Positions 52,154 through 59,800 of a stretch of 64,000 bases of DNA are shown here, piece by piece. Made by a program: the position numbers and the translations under genes. The stretch comes from Achromobacter arsenitoxydans SY8 (GTDB lineage: Bacteria > Pseudomonadota > Gammaproteobacteria > Burkholderiales > Burkholderiaceae_B), in NCBI RefSeq assembly GCF_000236785.1, contig NZ_AGUF01000055.1, positions 278,689 to 342,688 on the forward strand, in the 5' to 3' direction. How positions within the stretch are numbered: position 1 is the first letter of the stretch; every line of letters starts with the position of its first letter. The notes under the pieces were generated by a model. It searched no databases. It saw only the letters and a list, made by a program, of their open reading frames with translations, and had not been told where the DNA came from.

Positions 52154-52815
52154 TGGACCTTCAACAAAACCACGCCGCGATCGCGTGGGGACACTGGCTC
52201 GGCCAGTTCCAGTCGAAGCCCCGGTTGCGCGCGCTGGTGACGGCGTTGCTCAAGCCTGCCGATGGCCTGCAGGGCGCGCTGCGCGATTTGTACGAAAAGC
52301 GCTGGCTCGACTCCGCGGAGGGGAAGCAACTGGACGGCATCGGCGAGATTGTGGGCCTGCCGCGCACCATCGATGACACCGTCTACGTCCAGTTTTTCGG
52401 CTTTGACGGCCAGCCGAACGTGGGCGGCTTCGGCGTGGCGCGGCTGCGCCGTGCCTTCGAACGGGCCGTCGGGGGCTCCACCACGCTGCTGGATCCGGAA
52501 TACAGAAAGCTCCTGTACTGGAAGATCGCCCTGAACAATGGCCGCGGCACGGCGCCAGAAATCGCCGCGGCGTTGAAACCCATCTTTGACGTGTCGCGAG
52601 TGTTGGTTCAGGACGCGGGAAACGCGAAGATCCGGATCTGGGTCGATCGGATCCCGGGCCCAAACGACCCGCTCATGACCAACCCATACAAGTGGGTTCC
52701 CAAACTCGCGGGCGTGGGCGTGCAGTTTATCTCCGGCTCGACGGACAGGCCCTTTGGCTTCCGCGAGCAGGGTTTCTATGGTTTCGGCGTCGGCGTGCTG
52801 GCGCGAAGGATTTAA
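52153..52815 (+). CDS. DUF2612 baseplate/tail protein
   Basis: 220 residues: LDSAEGKQLDGIGEIVGLPR and YRKLLYWKIALNNGRGTAPE are characteristic of DUF2612 (gpI-like place). The end (FREQGFYGFGVGVLARRI) probably contacts the tail fibre, the next gene. Confidence 0.85.
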   Translation: MDLQQNHAAIAWGHWLGQFQSKPRLRALVTALLKPADGLQGALRDLYEKRWLDSAEGKQLDGIGEIVGLPRTIDDTVYVQFFGFDGQPNVGGFGVARLRRAFERAVGGSTTLLDPEYRKLLYWKIALNNGRGTAPEIAAALKPIFDVSRVLVQDAGNAKIRIWVDRIPGPNDPLMTNPYKWVPKLAGVGVQFISGSTDRPFGFREQGFYGFGVGVLARRI

Positions 52816-52818
52816 TAC

Positions 52819-53862
52819 ATGGCTGCTCCTACCTTTTTCGAGCTGTTCGGCGCATTGTGGGCCGAAAACGGCACCGTGGGGGATATCTCCCTGCCTCAGT
52901 ACAAATCCGGTTGGGCCTTCATTGGCTCCATTCCTCCTACGGTGGAGCAGTTCAACCTGGTGCAGCAGCTCAACGATCAGAAGCTGGCCTGGCTGTATCA
53001 GCAGGTGAAATCCGTGGCCGATGCCATGGGCCAGTCGGTGGGGCCTGACACTATCGATATCCTGCTTCACGCACTTCAAAATCTGGACATGGACCGCGCC
53101 GCCGCCGGCACTCTTGCGGTATCGCGCGGCGGCACGGGGTTCAGCTCGGTGGCGGAAAACCAGTTCCTGGTCGGTGGCGATGAAGGCAAATATGCGCACA
53201 AGACTGCGGATGAGGCCCGGGCGATCCTTGCGGCGCCGAAGATCTGCTCAATTACTGCGCTACCTTCATCGAACATTGGCCCTATCGTGGTGGCGGAATG
53301 CAGCGAAGTCTGGATCTGGTCCGCTTCGGCGTCGTTCACCGGCTACCGGTCGCCGCTCTGCGGCCGACCCTTGGACGGGCATACCCTGGCGCCGCTGGCT
53401 AGCGAGGTGGACGCCGTGGGCGGGTTGCTGCCCAAGGCGGCGTATGCACGGCTGTGGGGCTACGCCCAGGAGAACAACCTGGTGGTCACGCAGGCCACGT
53501 GGGCCGCCAACGTGGGTGCGCATTACTTCGTGGACGTCGACGCGAACCAGTTTCGGGTGCCGGATCTTCGCAATATGTTCCGCCGTTTCACGGGAACTGA
53601 CGCTGACACTGCAAATGCAAGACAGTTCGGTAGTTGGCAGTTTGATGCAACGCAGAGGACCTTCGGAACGCTGGACGGATTTAATGATTTCTCTGCTGTA
53701 TCAGGGGTTTTTGATCACTCAAATCCGGTACCTGGTGAGCAAGCTACTGCCGGCAATGGAACGCAGTACCACGGCCTTTCTTTCGACAACGCAAGAGTCG
53801 CTAGAACGTCAAGCGAAACGCGCCCCAAAAACACGGCCTTCCATCCGCGCATCCATGCATAG
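52819..53862 (+). CDS. tail fibre protein (active 3' end)
   Basis: 347 residues. The N terminus (APTFFELFGALWAENGTVGD) attaches to the baseplate; the later LPKAAYARLWGYAQEN and FRVPDLRNMFRRFTG are collar/receptor-tip segments. The last 79 residues (from TANAR, 264-268) lie inside the proposed invertible cassette, so this is the currently expressed version ending TRPKNTAFHPRIHA. It recognises the host surface. Confidence 0.82.
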   Translation: MAAPTFFELFGALWAENGTVGDISLPQYKSGWAFIGSIPPTVEQFNLVQQLNDQKLAWLYQQVKSVADAMGQSVGPDTIDILLHALQNLDMDRAAAGTLAVSRGGTGFSSVAENQFLVGGDEGKYAHKTADEARAILAAPKICSITALPSSNIGPIVVAECSEVWIWSASASFTGYRSPLCGRPLDGHTLAPLASEVDAVGGLLPKAAYARLWGYAQENNLVVTQATWAANVGAHYFVDVDANQFRVPDLRNMFRRFTGTDADTANARQFGSWQFDATQRTFGTLDGFNDFSAVSGVFDHSNPVPGEQATAGNGTQYHGLSFDNARVARTSSETRPKNTAFHPRIHA

Positions 53863-54137
53863 GCTATGCATGGATGCGCGGGTGATAGGCGGTATTGAGA
53901 GGGCGGGTTTCGGCCGTCGTGCGTGCAACTCTGGACGCGTCAAAAGAGACGCCGGACCACAATAGTTCAGCAACCGAATACGGGGTTGGACGGTTGTAAT
54001 TCGCCTGAATGCCGCTATCTCGAAAAGCACCCTGAAGTGTCTGCCAGGACACTGTGTTTTGAACCGCTCCAAAGGACCCCGTAACGTTTTGGAGGGCGTC
54101 GCCCTGGCGGCTACCGAGCGCCCTTGCGTTTGCAGTG
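53607..54137. repeat. proposed 531-bp invertible tail-fibre cassette with terminal inverted repeats
   Basis: CACTGCAAATGCAAG at 53607-53621 (inside the fibre gene) faces CTTGCGTTTGCAGTG at 54123-54137; the arms match at 14 of 15 bases. Between them are two tail-fibre 3' ends, head to head. Both end in the same peptide, PRIHA plus stop, on an 18-bp perfect inverted pair (53845-53862 and 53864-53881) with one base between. Codon phase at the two repeats is identical, so inversion swaps the end of the fibre in frame. Confidence 0.78.
53864..54137 (-). CDS. silent alternative 3' end of the tail fibre gene
   Basis: No start of its own is needed: read from the right repeat it continues TANARALGSRQGDALQNVTG and ends ASRVARTTAETRPLNTAYHP RIHA, parallel to the active end (TANARQFGSWQ ... 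ARVARTSSETRPKNTAFHP). Joined by inversion to the constant part it would give a 353-residue fibre, six residues longer than now. The two modules share ends but differ in the middle, as expected for receptor-switching variants. Confidence 0.78.
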
Positions 54138-54165
54138 CAATTCCCTCTTTTTCTTTGGAGTACCC

Positions 54166-54525
54166 ATGAAACAAAAAGCCGTCTTTCAGACCGACAGCGA
54201 CGGTCTGTTCATTTACGAGACGATCGCCAACGAACTTACCCTGGCGCCCGGCTACTACAACGTCCCCTTCGGCGCCTTCGCGGATGCGCCGCCGGACCCG
54301 CCGGCCGGCAAAGTGCAGCGCCGTGTGGGCGGGGAGTGGGAGATGGTCGATGACTATCGCACCACGCCGCTGTGGGTGGTGGAAACGGGCGCGCCATACG
54401 TGGTCGGCGCAGAGCATGTGGGCGCCGGAGGCCGGGTCAGCTACCCGGGGTGGGGTGCCTTGCCCGACTGGCTGACGGAGATGGAGCCGCCGCGACCAGT
54501 CGAGGACGCCGAGGCCGCAGCCTAG
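54166..54525 (+). CDS. tail fibre assembly / chaperone-like protein
   Basis: 119 residues: MKQKAVFQTDSDGLFIYET and YYNVPFGAFADAPPDPPAGK are typical of small fibre-assembly proteins following tail fibres in beta-proteobacterial phages. TTTGGAG precedes ATG 54166. It lies just outside the right inverted repeat, so it stays in place whichever fibre end is active. Confidence 0.72.
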   Translation: MKQKAVFQTDSDGLFIYETIANELTLAPGYYNVPFGAFADAPPDPPAGKVQRRVGGEWEMVDDYRTTPLWVVETGAPYVVGAEHVGAGGRVSYPGWGALPDWLTEMEPPRPVEDAEAAA

Positions 54526-54528
54526 GGG

Positions 54529-55551
54529 TTATGCGGCTAGAGGCAGGGCTTCCAGCTCTATCTCGCGCTCGCGGCGCATCTCCTCCAATTGTCGGCGGCC
54601 GAGCGGGCTGCGCGCCAGCTTCTGAGCAAGCTCGCGGCCGTGTGGGTGGTAGTAGCGCAGCAGCATGCGTGTATCGACGTTCCCGTTGACCTTGGCCAGC
54701 TCGTGAATCTGAAACACAGTGGCCAACTGCGACGTGCCTTCATGCCGCAGATCATGAAATCTCAGGTCGCGGAAGTAGGCCGAATTGGGCCGGCGGCCAT
54801 AGTGCCGGCACATGCCCTCATACCGCAGTCTGGCGCGCCGGCGCGCCCGGATGAAGGCGCGGGTGACGGAGCCGGGCTGGATAGTAAAGGTCCGGCCTCG
54901 CATCGGCTTGCCTGTGACCCAGCGGCGCAAGGCCTCTCGCGCCCGCGGCGTCAGGGGCACATCGCGGGCGCGGCCGTTTTTCGTGTGCGGCAAATGCACC
55001 ACGCCATGCATGAGGTCCAGGTGTTCGCGTTGGATGCCAACAACCTCGGAGCGCCGCATGCCTATTTCCTGGGCGACGGTAAGGATGGTGGGAAGCTCAG
55101 CCGACCGCGTGGCGCGAATGATCCATTCCAGCTCCTTGCGAGGGCAATCGTCATCCGACACGCCTCGCAGGGTGATGCGATCGAACAGGCGGCGATCGCG
55201 CGCGTCATCAACGGCCGGCCGGCGCACCAACTGCACCGGGTTGGCCAACTGGTCAAAGCCCCAATCTTTTCGAACGACGGTGAAGACGTGGGAGAGAAAT
55301 GCCATTCGCCGCACCACCGTGGAGGGGGCTCGGTCCTTGAGCCATTCGTCCCGCAGTTCGGTCAGGTCCGAGCTGCGAATCCTATCTACCGGCCGAACGG
55401 CCAAACGAGTCGCTCGCCAGATTCTGGCAATTGATTGCTCTACCACGTGCCCCTTCTTCGTGGCTGACACCTCGGCCAGGTAGCGCGAGAGCGCGTCGGC
55501 AAGAGTGGGGGCGGGCTTGCGGCGGGGCTGACGTCGGGACCAGGGTTTCAT
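54529..55551 (-). CDS. second tyrosine recombinase, candidate tail-fibre invertase
   Basis: 340 residues. N-terminal SAM-like core-binding domain (TLADALSRYLAEVSATKKGH), then the catalytic domain with Arg (EIGMRRSEVVGIQREHL), HDLRHEG and the Tyr region RMLLRYYHPHGRELAQKLA. It is separate from the P4-type integrase at the right end and lies only 0.4 kb from the inverted repeats, the position of a dedicated DNA invertase. The ATG at 55551 is chosen because the frame upstream of it crosses a terminator. Role inferred from position. Confidence 0.8.
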   Translation of the reverse strand: MKPWSRRQPRRKPAPTLADALSRYLAEVSATKKGHVVEQSIARIWRATRLAVRPVDRIRSSDLTELRDEWLKDRAPSTVVRRMAFLSHVFTVVRKDWGFDQLANPVQLVRRPAVDDARDRRLFDRITLRGVSDDDCPRKELEWIIRATRSAELPTILTVAQEIGMRRSEVVGIQREHLDLMHGVVHLPHTKNGRARDVPLTPRAREALRRWVTGKPMRGRTFTIQPGSVTRAFIRARRRARLRYEGMCRHYGRRPNSAYFRDLRFHDLRHEGTSQLATVFQIHELAKVNGNVDTRMLLRYYHPHGRELAQKLARSPLGRRQLEEMRREREIELEALPLAA

Positions 55552-55606
55552 TGGGCCAAAAGCCCCAGGTTGTAACCCAATTCTCAATATTCGCAATTTC
55601 AACCAT

Positions 55607-55628
55607 GCCCGCCGTTGCGGGCCTTTTT
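55607..55628 (+). terminator. terminator before the lysis genes
   Basis: GCCCGC-CGTT-GCGGGC followed by C and five T residues. It lies between the 5' end of the leftward recombinase gene and the first holin-like gene, and would stop rightward transcripts from the tail region. Confidence 0.78.
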
Positions 55629-55646
55629 CGTTCATAGGGGACGCGA

Positions 55647-55955
55647 TTGAACATCCAAGACTTCGACGCCTTCGCGGCAAAGCTGGCCGGTGTGATAGGC
55701 GCGATGGTGTCCATGCGGTTCCTGCAAGGGTCCCGCACGGCCAAAGCCAGTATGGCGGCCACCGGGGCTGTCTTGGCCTACTACGGGTCTCCGTGGCTGG
55801 CGCAGTTCCTCGGCATACCCGAGGGCCTGTCGGGTTTTCTTTGCGGATTCCTGGGCATGGCGATCATGTCTCGCATGTGGCAGGCAGTTCAGGAAGCGCC
55901 CATTGGCGCGCTGTGGCAGGCCGTCATCGACCGCGTACGCGGCAAAGGAGCGTGA
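55647..55955 (+). CDS. holin-like membrane protein
   Basis: 102 residues with two to three hydrophobic helices (KLAGVIGAMVSMRFL, ASMAATGAVLAYYGSPWLAQ, LSGFLCGFLGMAIMSRMW). TTG start with AGGGGA upstream. The first gene of the lysis block, before a second membrane protein and the endolysin, so most likely the holin. Confidence 0.7.
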   Translation: MNIQDFDAFAAKLAGVIGAMVSMRFLQGSRTAKASMAATGAVLAYYGSPWLAQFLGIPEGLSGFLCGFLGMAIMSRMWQAVQEAPIGALWQAVIDRVRGKGA

Positions 55956-55956
55956 T

Positions 55957-56235
55957 GTGGACAGCACCATCTACCTGACTTTGTGGGCGGTCCTGGCGTT
56001 CGTCTGCTGGCTGATTGTCGCCGGCGGCGCGGCGCTGGCTGTATTCGCGCGCGGCATCAAGGACACAACGCTGGAACGGATCGGCTTGTCCGCCGTTTGC
56101 CTCACCGCGACAGGCGTGGCCTGCCGCGTTTTCGTGGCGGGCTGGGCGAGCACGGGCGACGCCGCGCTCGCCGCCTCCGCCGCTTTCTACGTTGCCGCGG
56201 TCACGGCAAAACACGTCAGGAGCCACAAGCAATGA
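55957..56235 (+). CDS. second holin / antiholin-like membrane protein
   Basis: 92 residues with about three hydrophobic helices (YLTLWAVLAFVCWLIVAGGA, LSAVCLTATGVACRVFVAG, AALAASAAFYVAAVTA). GTG start with AAAGGAG 6 nt upstream. Directly between the first holin-like gene and the endolysin, which it overlaps by 4 nt. Confidence 0.65.
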   Translation: MDSTIYLTLWAVLAFVCWLIVAGGAALAVFARGIKDTTLERIGLSAVCLTATGVACRVFVAGWASTGDAALAASAAFYVAAVTAKHVRSHKQ

Positions 56236-56642
56236 GCCAATTTCAACTGTCGCAGCGGAGCCTTACGCGCCTGATCGGTGTACATCCGGACCTGGTTGCT
56301 GTCGTGAAACTGGCCATCCGGCGCACGCCGGCGGATTTCACCGTCGTCGAGGGCGTACGCACCGTCGCCCAACAGTGCGAATATGTGGCCCGGGGCACCA
56401 GCAAGACCATGAACAGCTACCACCTGCCGCAGGCGGATGGCCTGGGCCATGCCGTGGACCTGGCCCCGCTGACCGGCGGGGCGATTCCCTGGGGCGACTG
56501 GTCCAAGTTCAAGGGCCTGGCGGACGTGGTGAAAGCCTGCGCGGCGGAGCTTGGCGTGCCGCTGGAGTGGGGCGGCGACTGGAAGACGTTCAAGGACGGG
56601 CCTCATTTCCAGATCCCGCGCGAATGGAAGGGGCGGGCATGA
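56232..56642 (+). CDS. endolysin, M15-family peptidase
   Basis: 136 residues of the M15 (VanY/L-alanyl-D-glutamate peptidase) type. Zinc-site segments SYHLPQADGLGHAVDLAP (H64/H73, D76) and DGPHFQ (H125) are present, with a small insertion in the usual SxHxxGxAxD. No signal peptide, so it needs the holin. Cuts cell-wall peptides at lysis. ATGA overlap at both ends. Confidence 0.85.
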   Translation: MSQFQLSQRSLTRLIGVHPDLVAVVKLAIRRTPADFTVVEGVRTVAQQCEYVARGTSKTMNSYHLPQADGLGHAVDLAPLTGGAIPWGDWSKFKGLADVVKACAAELGVPLEWGGDWKTFKDGPHFQIPREWKGRA

Positions 56643-57085
56643 GAGCCGCCGCCGCGCTTGCTCAGACGTTGGCAGGATGGAAGGGTTATGCGCTGGTGGC
56701 GCTGGTGTCTGCCGGTCTGGCCAGCGGAGCCGCTTGGACAGCGCAGGGCTGGCGCAAGGATGTCTATATTGCAGAGCTACGGCGAGACCAGCAGCAGATT
56801 CGGGCGGACACCAATGCCGCGGTGCTCACTGCCCTCAAGAGCGATATTCGGGCAATCTCGGAGGCCGCCGCGCGCGCCGCCGCCGATGCCCGCGCGCTAC
56901 CTGCCCAAGTGGGCGAAATCACGAAAACACTGAAAAATGCGAAACCTCTTGTACTTGGCTGCCGTCCTGATGGTCTCCGGGTGCGCGCTCTCACCGACAC
57001 AGTACGTGCCGCGCGAAGTGCCGCCGCTGGACAGAAGCCTGGCGGAACCGTGCCCGCCAATTCCGGATCCGCCGCAAAACCCTGA
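56639..57085 (+). CDS. inner-membrane spanin (Rz-like)
   Basis: 148 residues: an N-terminal membrane helix (YALVALVSAGLASGAAWTAQ), then a periplasmic coiled coil (YIAELRRDQQQIRADTNAAV). With the nested Rz1-like lipoprotein it would fuse inner and outer membranes at the last step of lysis. Confidence 0.78.
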   Translation: MRAAAALAQTLAGWKGYALVALVSAGLASGAAWTAQGWRKDVYIAELRRDQQQIRADTNAAVLTALKSDIRAISEAAARAAADARALPAQVGEITKTLKNAKPLVLGCRPDGLRVRALTDTVRAARSAAAGQKPGGTVPANSGSAAKP

Positions 57086-57230
57086 CAGCTACGACGACTG
57101 GCAGGTCTGGGTTCAGGAACAGGTGTTGGTGCTCTGGGGAATATGCGCGTCGCGGCACCGTGAGACGGTGCGTGCCTGGCCTAATCAGGCCAGCAGTCGC
57201 CAAACTGGTGCAGGAGACGTTCCAGAATGA
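56937..57230 (+). CDS. outer-membrane spanin lipoprotein (Rz1-like), nested in Rz
   Basis: 97 residues in another frame within the Rz-like gene. Lipobox signal peptide MRNLLYLAAVLMVSGC (cysteine 16), then the Pro-rich mature part usual for Rz1 (CPPIPDPPQNPDSYDDW). The nested layout is classical for lambdoid lysis cassettes. Its 3' end overlaps the convergent gene at 57181. Confidence 0.8.
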   Translation: MRNLLYLAAVLMVSGCALSPTQYVPREVPPLDRSLAEPCPPIPDPPQNPDSYDDWQVWVQEQVLVLWGICASRHRETVRAWPNQASSRQTGAGDVPE

Positions 57231-57510
57231 ACGTGGCCCGGTAAGTGGGCGGCGTGGCGCCTCGGTCGATGATCAAAAGGCCTTCGCGTTCACCGGCGGC
57301 CAACACCTCCCGGAGCTTTTGGCCTCCCTCGAGGCCAAACGCCCGGTGGAGGCGATCAATGCCAAGGTATTCGCCGTTCCGAACGGTGGACAGCTTTGGC
57401 AGCGCGCGCTCCCAGACTTCCTGGACCGGCGGGCTGTTGGTGTAGGTATCGTCGTAGAAATCATTCACTTCGGCGCTGCCCCCTTTCGCATCCTGATATT
57501 CACTCGCCAA
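57181..57510 (-). CDS. hypothetical protein of the LexA-boxed pair
   Basis: 109 residues, acidic N terminus (EVNDFYDDTYTNSPPVQEVW), then a compact alpha/beta part (LGIDRLHRAFGLEGGQKLRE). Start overlaps the end of the 57500 gene by 11 nt, so the two are one operon under the LexA-type box at 57827. No family recognised. Its 3' end overlaps Rz1 by 50 nt on the other strand. Confidence 0.6.
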   Translation of the reverse strand: MASEYQDAKGGSAEVNDFYDDTYTNSPPVQEVWERALPKLSTVRNGEYLGIDRLHRAFGLEGGQKLREVLAAGEREGLLIIDRGATPPTYRATFILERLLHQFGDCWPD

Positions 57511-57808
57511 TCCACGTCAGCCACCATCCCTGGTAGTAGCGACGACCGTCGATTTCTTCGAACCCGCAGACCATCATCCCCCGGTCGGAGGCAAACGTCA
57601 GTAGCTCCGGCTCAAGCAGATCAGGAATCGCCCCTTTTTGCATTCCGCCGAACTTGGCGAGGCCATCCATCGTCATTACTGTGACGTGGCGGCGCAGATC
57701 CTCGCGGGTGACAGAGTACATACGAACCGTGCCTATCACTGCGGGCGCAGGGTCATTGTCTCGACGCTTCTGGCCGAGATAGTGGGTGCGGACGACTGAG
57801 CAACGCAT
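57500..57808 (-). CDS. hypothetical protein directly behind a LexA-type box
   Basis: 102 residues. Basic N terminus (MRCSVVRTHYLGQKRRDNDP), central REDLRRHVTVMTMDGLAKFG and a C-terminal CGFEEIDGRRYYQGWWLTWI. The start may instead be ATG 57721. It begins 18 nt after the box. Possibly a DNA-damage-induced phage or host-takeover protein; unknown. Confidence 0.58.
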   Translation of the reverse strand: MRCSVVRTHYLGQKRRDNDPAPAVIGTVRMYSVTREDLRRHVTVMTMDGLAKFGGMQKGAIPDLLEPELLTFASDRGMMVCGFEEIDGRRYYQGWWLTWIGE

Positions 57809-57810
57809 GA

Positions 57811-57857
57811 TTCTGCTGCGATATAGCTGTATGGATATACAGTATATTGCAGCAGAA
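57811..57857 (-). promoter_or_regulatory. LexA-type SOS box inside a 47-bp palindrome
   Basis: CTGT-N8-ACAG (57827-57842, CTGTATGGATATACAG) fits the LexA consensus. It is centred in a longer near-perfect palindrome whose outer arms are TTCTGCTGC (57811-57819) and GCAGCAGAA (57849-57857). On the minus strand a TATACT (-10 like, 57844-57849) just precedes the box, so it should control 57808-57181. Confidence 0.72.
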
Positions 57858-57863
57858 ATGGGG

Positions 57864-58526
57864 TCAGGTCATTGGTGTGGCGATCAGCTTGTCGGAGGGG
57901 AAGGGGGCGAGGAAATCGCGGCTCTGCTCCGCGCTCGCCGTCAGCCAGTCGCCGTAGGCACCCTCGGGCAGGATCACCACCATCCGCTTTTCCTTGTTCG
58001 GCTGGTGGTAGTCGCGGAAAAGCGGATCCTGATCAGCGTTGATCGTCAGCATGGTGTAGCTGTCGTGCCATGCGCCGTCGGCGTCTCGGTAGCGGTCCCA
58101 GAGGCCGGCGATGCCCAGCGGCGCGCCGTCGGCCCGGGTGAACCGGGTGGCCACGGCCTTGCCCGTGCGCCAATCGGGTTCGAAGATGGCGTCGGCCGGG
58201 ATGATGCAGTGCTGGGCCCGGCGCCAGGCGTTGCGGAAGGTGAAGGAATTGGCGACGCGGTCGTCGCGGGCGTTGAACGTGGAGAGCTTTTCGGCGCCAG
58301 CCAGGGCGTCCGGGCGAGTGGATGCCGAAATCAGTCCCCAGCGGCCCGCCGCGGCCTCTCGTTCCGGCACAGCCTCATCGCCGGCGTCATGCTCCGGCGG
58401 CCGGCGGACAAAGACGCCCGGGTAGCGCGGCCACATGTCGTACTTGCCGATGGGCGCCGGCTTGGACGCGCCGAACTTCTTCAGCAGCAGTTCGGCGTCT
58501 TTCAGCGTCTGATAGTGGCTACACAT
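57864..58526 (-). CDS. SRAP (YedK/HMCES-like) abasic-site protein
   Basis: 220 residues starting MCSHYQTL, with the nucleophile Cys2 exposed after Met removal. Other family marks are GRWGLI, LSTFNARDD (Asn), IIPADAIFEPDW (Glu) and MLTINADQDP. The usual catalytic His before R-M-P-V-x-L is not in its standard place: the text reads NKEKRMVVILP. SRAP proteins form a covalent link with abasic sites in single-stranded DNA; in a prophage this could protect replicating phage DNA. A LexA-type box lies just downstream. Confidence 0.85.
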   Translation of the reverse strand: MCSHYQTLKDAELLLKKFGASKPAPIGKYDMWPRYPGVFVRRPPEHDAGDEAVPEREAAAGRWGLISASTRPDALAGAEKLSTFNARDDRVANSFTFRNAWRRAQHCIIPADAIFEPDWRTGKAVATRFTRADGAPLGIAGLWDRYRDADGAWHDSYTMLTINADQDPLFRDYHQPNKEKRMVVILPEGAYGDWLTASAEQSRDFLAPFPSDKLIATPMT

Positions 58527-58592
58527 ATCACCTCCGGTTAGAAAAGAGGGTATAGAGAACGCATTGGACGTCGAGTTAAGACTAGCAAGGCG

Positions 58593-59654
58593 TCAATTAG
58601 ATGATTTCAACCCCTTCCGAACGTCGTTGCCGTAGTGACAGAGTCCATACGCAGAACCACTTCCGCATTCGCAAGGCGCGTCTAATTCTTGCCGCTGGAA
58701 AGCCTCAGCGCGGCCGGATTCGAACGGATTGTCTGGAGGGCTTTCGCTAGACAAGTACGATTGGCCGTGGGGACGTGGCATGCGGCCATCTGGAGCGCCG
58801 ATTTTAAGCGAGCGCATTTGCACGGAAGAGTTTGATTTGCGACCACTGAAACCAATCACGAATTGATTTGATGAGACTTCTACAGCGGTGTCCACGCGTT
58901 CTAAGACCATTCCATTTGTCGTAAATACTTGGTCTCCTTTACTGAAAATCACAGCTCGACCGAGGTGCGCTTCAATCTTCCAGCCACGGTGCTCGCAAAC
59001 CAAGCGCTCGACATGCAACGCATCAGGCGGGACGGTGCGCAAAACAAGGGCAATTTCCCCTCTTGCGGCGCGGATAGTGATGCGGTTCGCTTCCATTTGA
59101 ACGTCCCAGTTGTCACTGGGGGCCTTCCACTCGTTGTCTGTGATCTGAAACAACGTTGACCCGCCTTTCGTTTTGAAGTGTGCGTTCAACCTAAACGGCG
59201 ATCCAGGCTGCTCTGGGGGTTCCACCCAAAGTACGCGTTCACCCTCAATCTTCAAGAGCGTCTCGACCTCAAAGGCTTCAATATCGCCCAGGGTTACCCT
59301 GGGGTGTTCGCCGTTCGTATCGAAGACGTCCGAAGCGAAGCCCTGCTCCCTGCTCGCCGGTGCAGCAATATGTTCACGGATTGTTTCTTTGGAAAGTAAG
59401 CGACGAGTCTTTCGTCCGTGGCACGCTGTGCACAGCAGAATAATTCCTGTTGCATCGTGTTTCTTTGCATCCTTAAACTCGGGCTCGAAGTGCTCATATT
59501 CAACAATCGCGTTGCCACACACAACGCAGCCGAAACCGCAACGCTGCCGAACTTCCCTCTTTGTTTCGCTGGGTATCGTTCTGGAAAGGCCATAACGATT
59601 TGCTGTCTTTCTGGTATTTCCCCTGGTCGAGGAGCTTTTCTTTGTCTTAGACAA
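58593..59654 (-). CDS. HNH endonuclease with C-terminal SEC-C-like zinc motif, candidate defence cargo
   Basis: 353 residues. N-terminal HNH: C43-x2-C46, EYEH (52-55), then C75-x2-C78-H79 (LLCTACHGRK). A long middle part of beta character is unrecognised (about 100-300). The end holds CECGSGSAYGLCHYG, a SEC-C-like zinc knuckle. Codon and base use are clearly less GC-rich than in phage structural genes, a sign of separate transfer. HNH plus a sensor-like middle in this position fits a phage-defence or exclusion gene; unproven. Confidence 0.7.
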   Translation of the reverse strand: MSKTKKSSSTRGNTRKTANRYGLSRTIPSETKREVRQRCGFGCVVCGNAIVEYEHFEPEFKDAKKHDATGIILLCTACHGRKTRRLLSKETIREHIAAPASREQGFASDVFDTNGEHPRVTLGDIEAFEVETLLKIEGERVLWVEPPEQPGSPFRLNAHFKTKGGSTLFQITDNEWKAPSDNWDVQMEANRITIRAARGEIALVLRTVPPDALHVERLVCEHRGWKIEAHLGRAVIFSKGDQVFTTNGMVLERVDTAVEVSSNQFVIGFSGRKSNSSVQMRSLKIGAPDGRMPRPHGQSYLSSESPPDNPFESGRAEAFQRQELDAPCECGSGSAYGLCHYGNDVRKGLKSSN

Positions 59655-59800
59655 TTTGCTTTCCGATTAAATTGTTAGGCCTGCACTTTGTTTCTGAGTT
59701 GGCACTTCGTCATCATCTCCGTTGCGCGGCGCCCCGCGCGAGGTTGAGGGCCGTTATTTCTTTATGATGGCACCTCTTTTTTGTCCCGCGAAGGACCGCA

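Noticed and set aside
53845-53881. Rho-independent terminator at the end of the tail fibre gene
   Set aside because: The 18-bp arms are the two identical coding ends (PRIHA-stop) of head-to-head fibre modules, with a 1-nt loop and no T run.
52819-54525. Diversity-generating retroelement as in Bordetella phage BPP-1
   Set aside because: No reverse transcriptase, template repeat or Avd gene in the window; variation here is better explained by inversion of the fibre 3' end.
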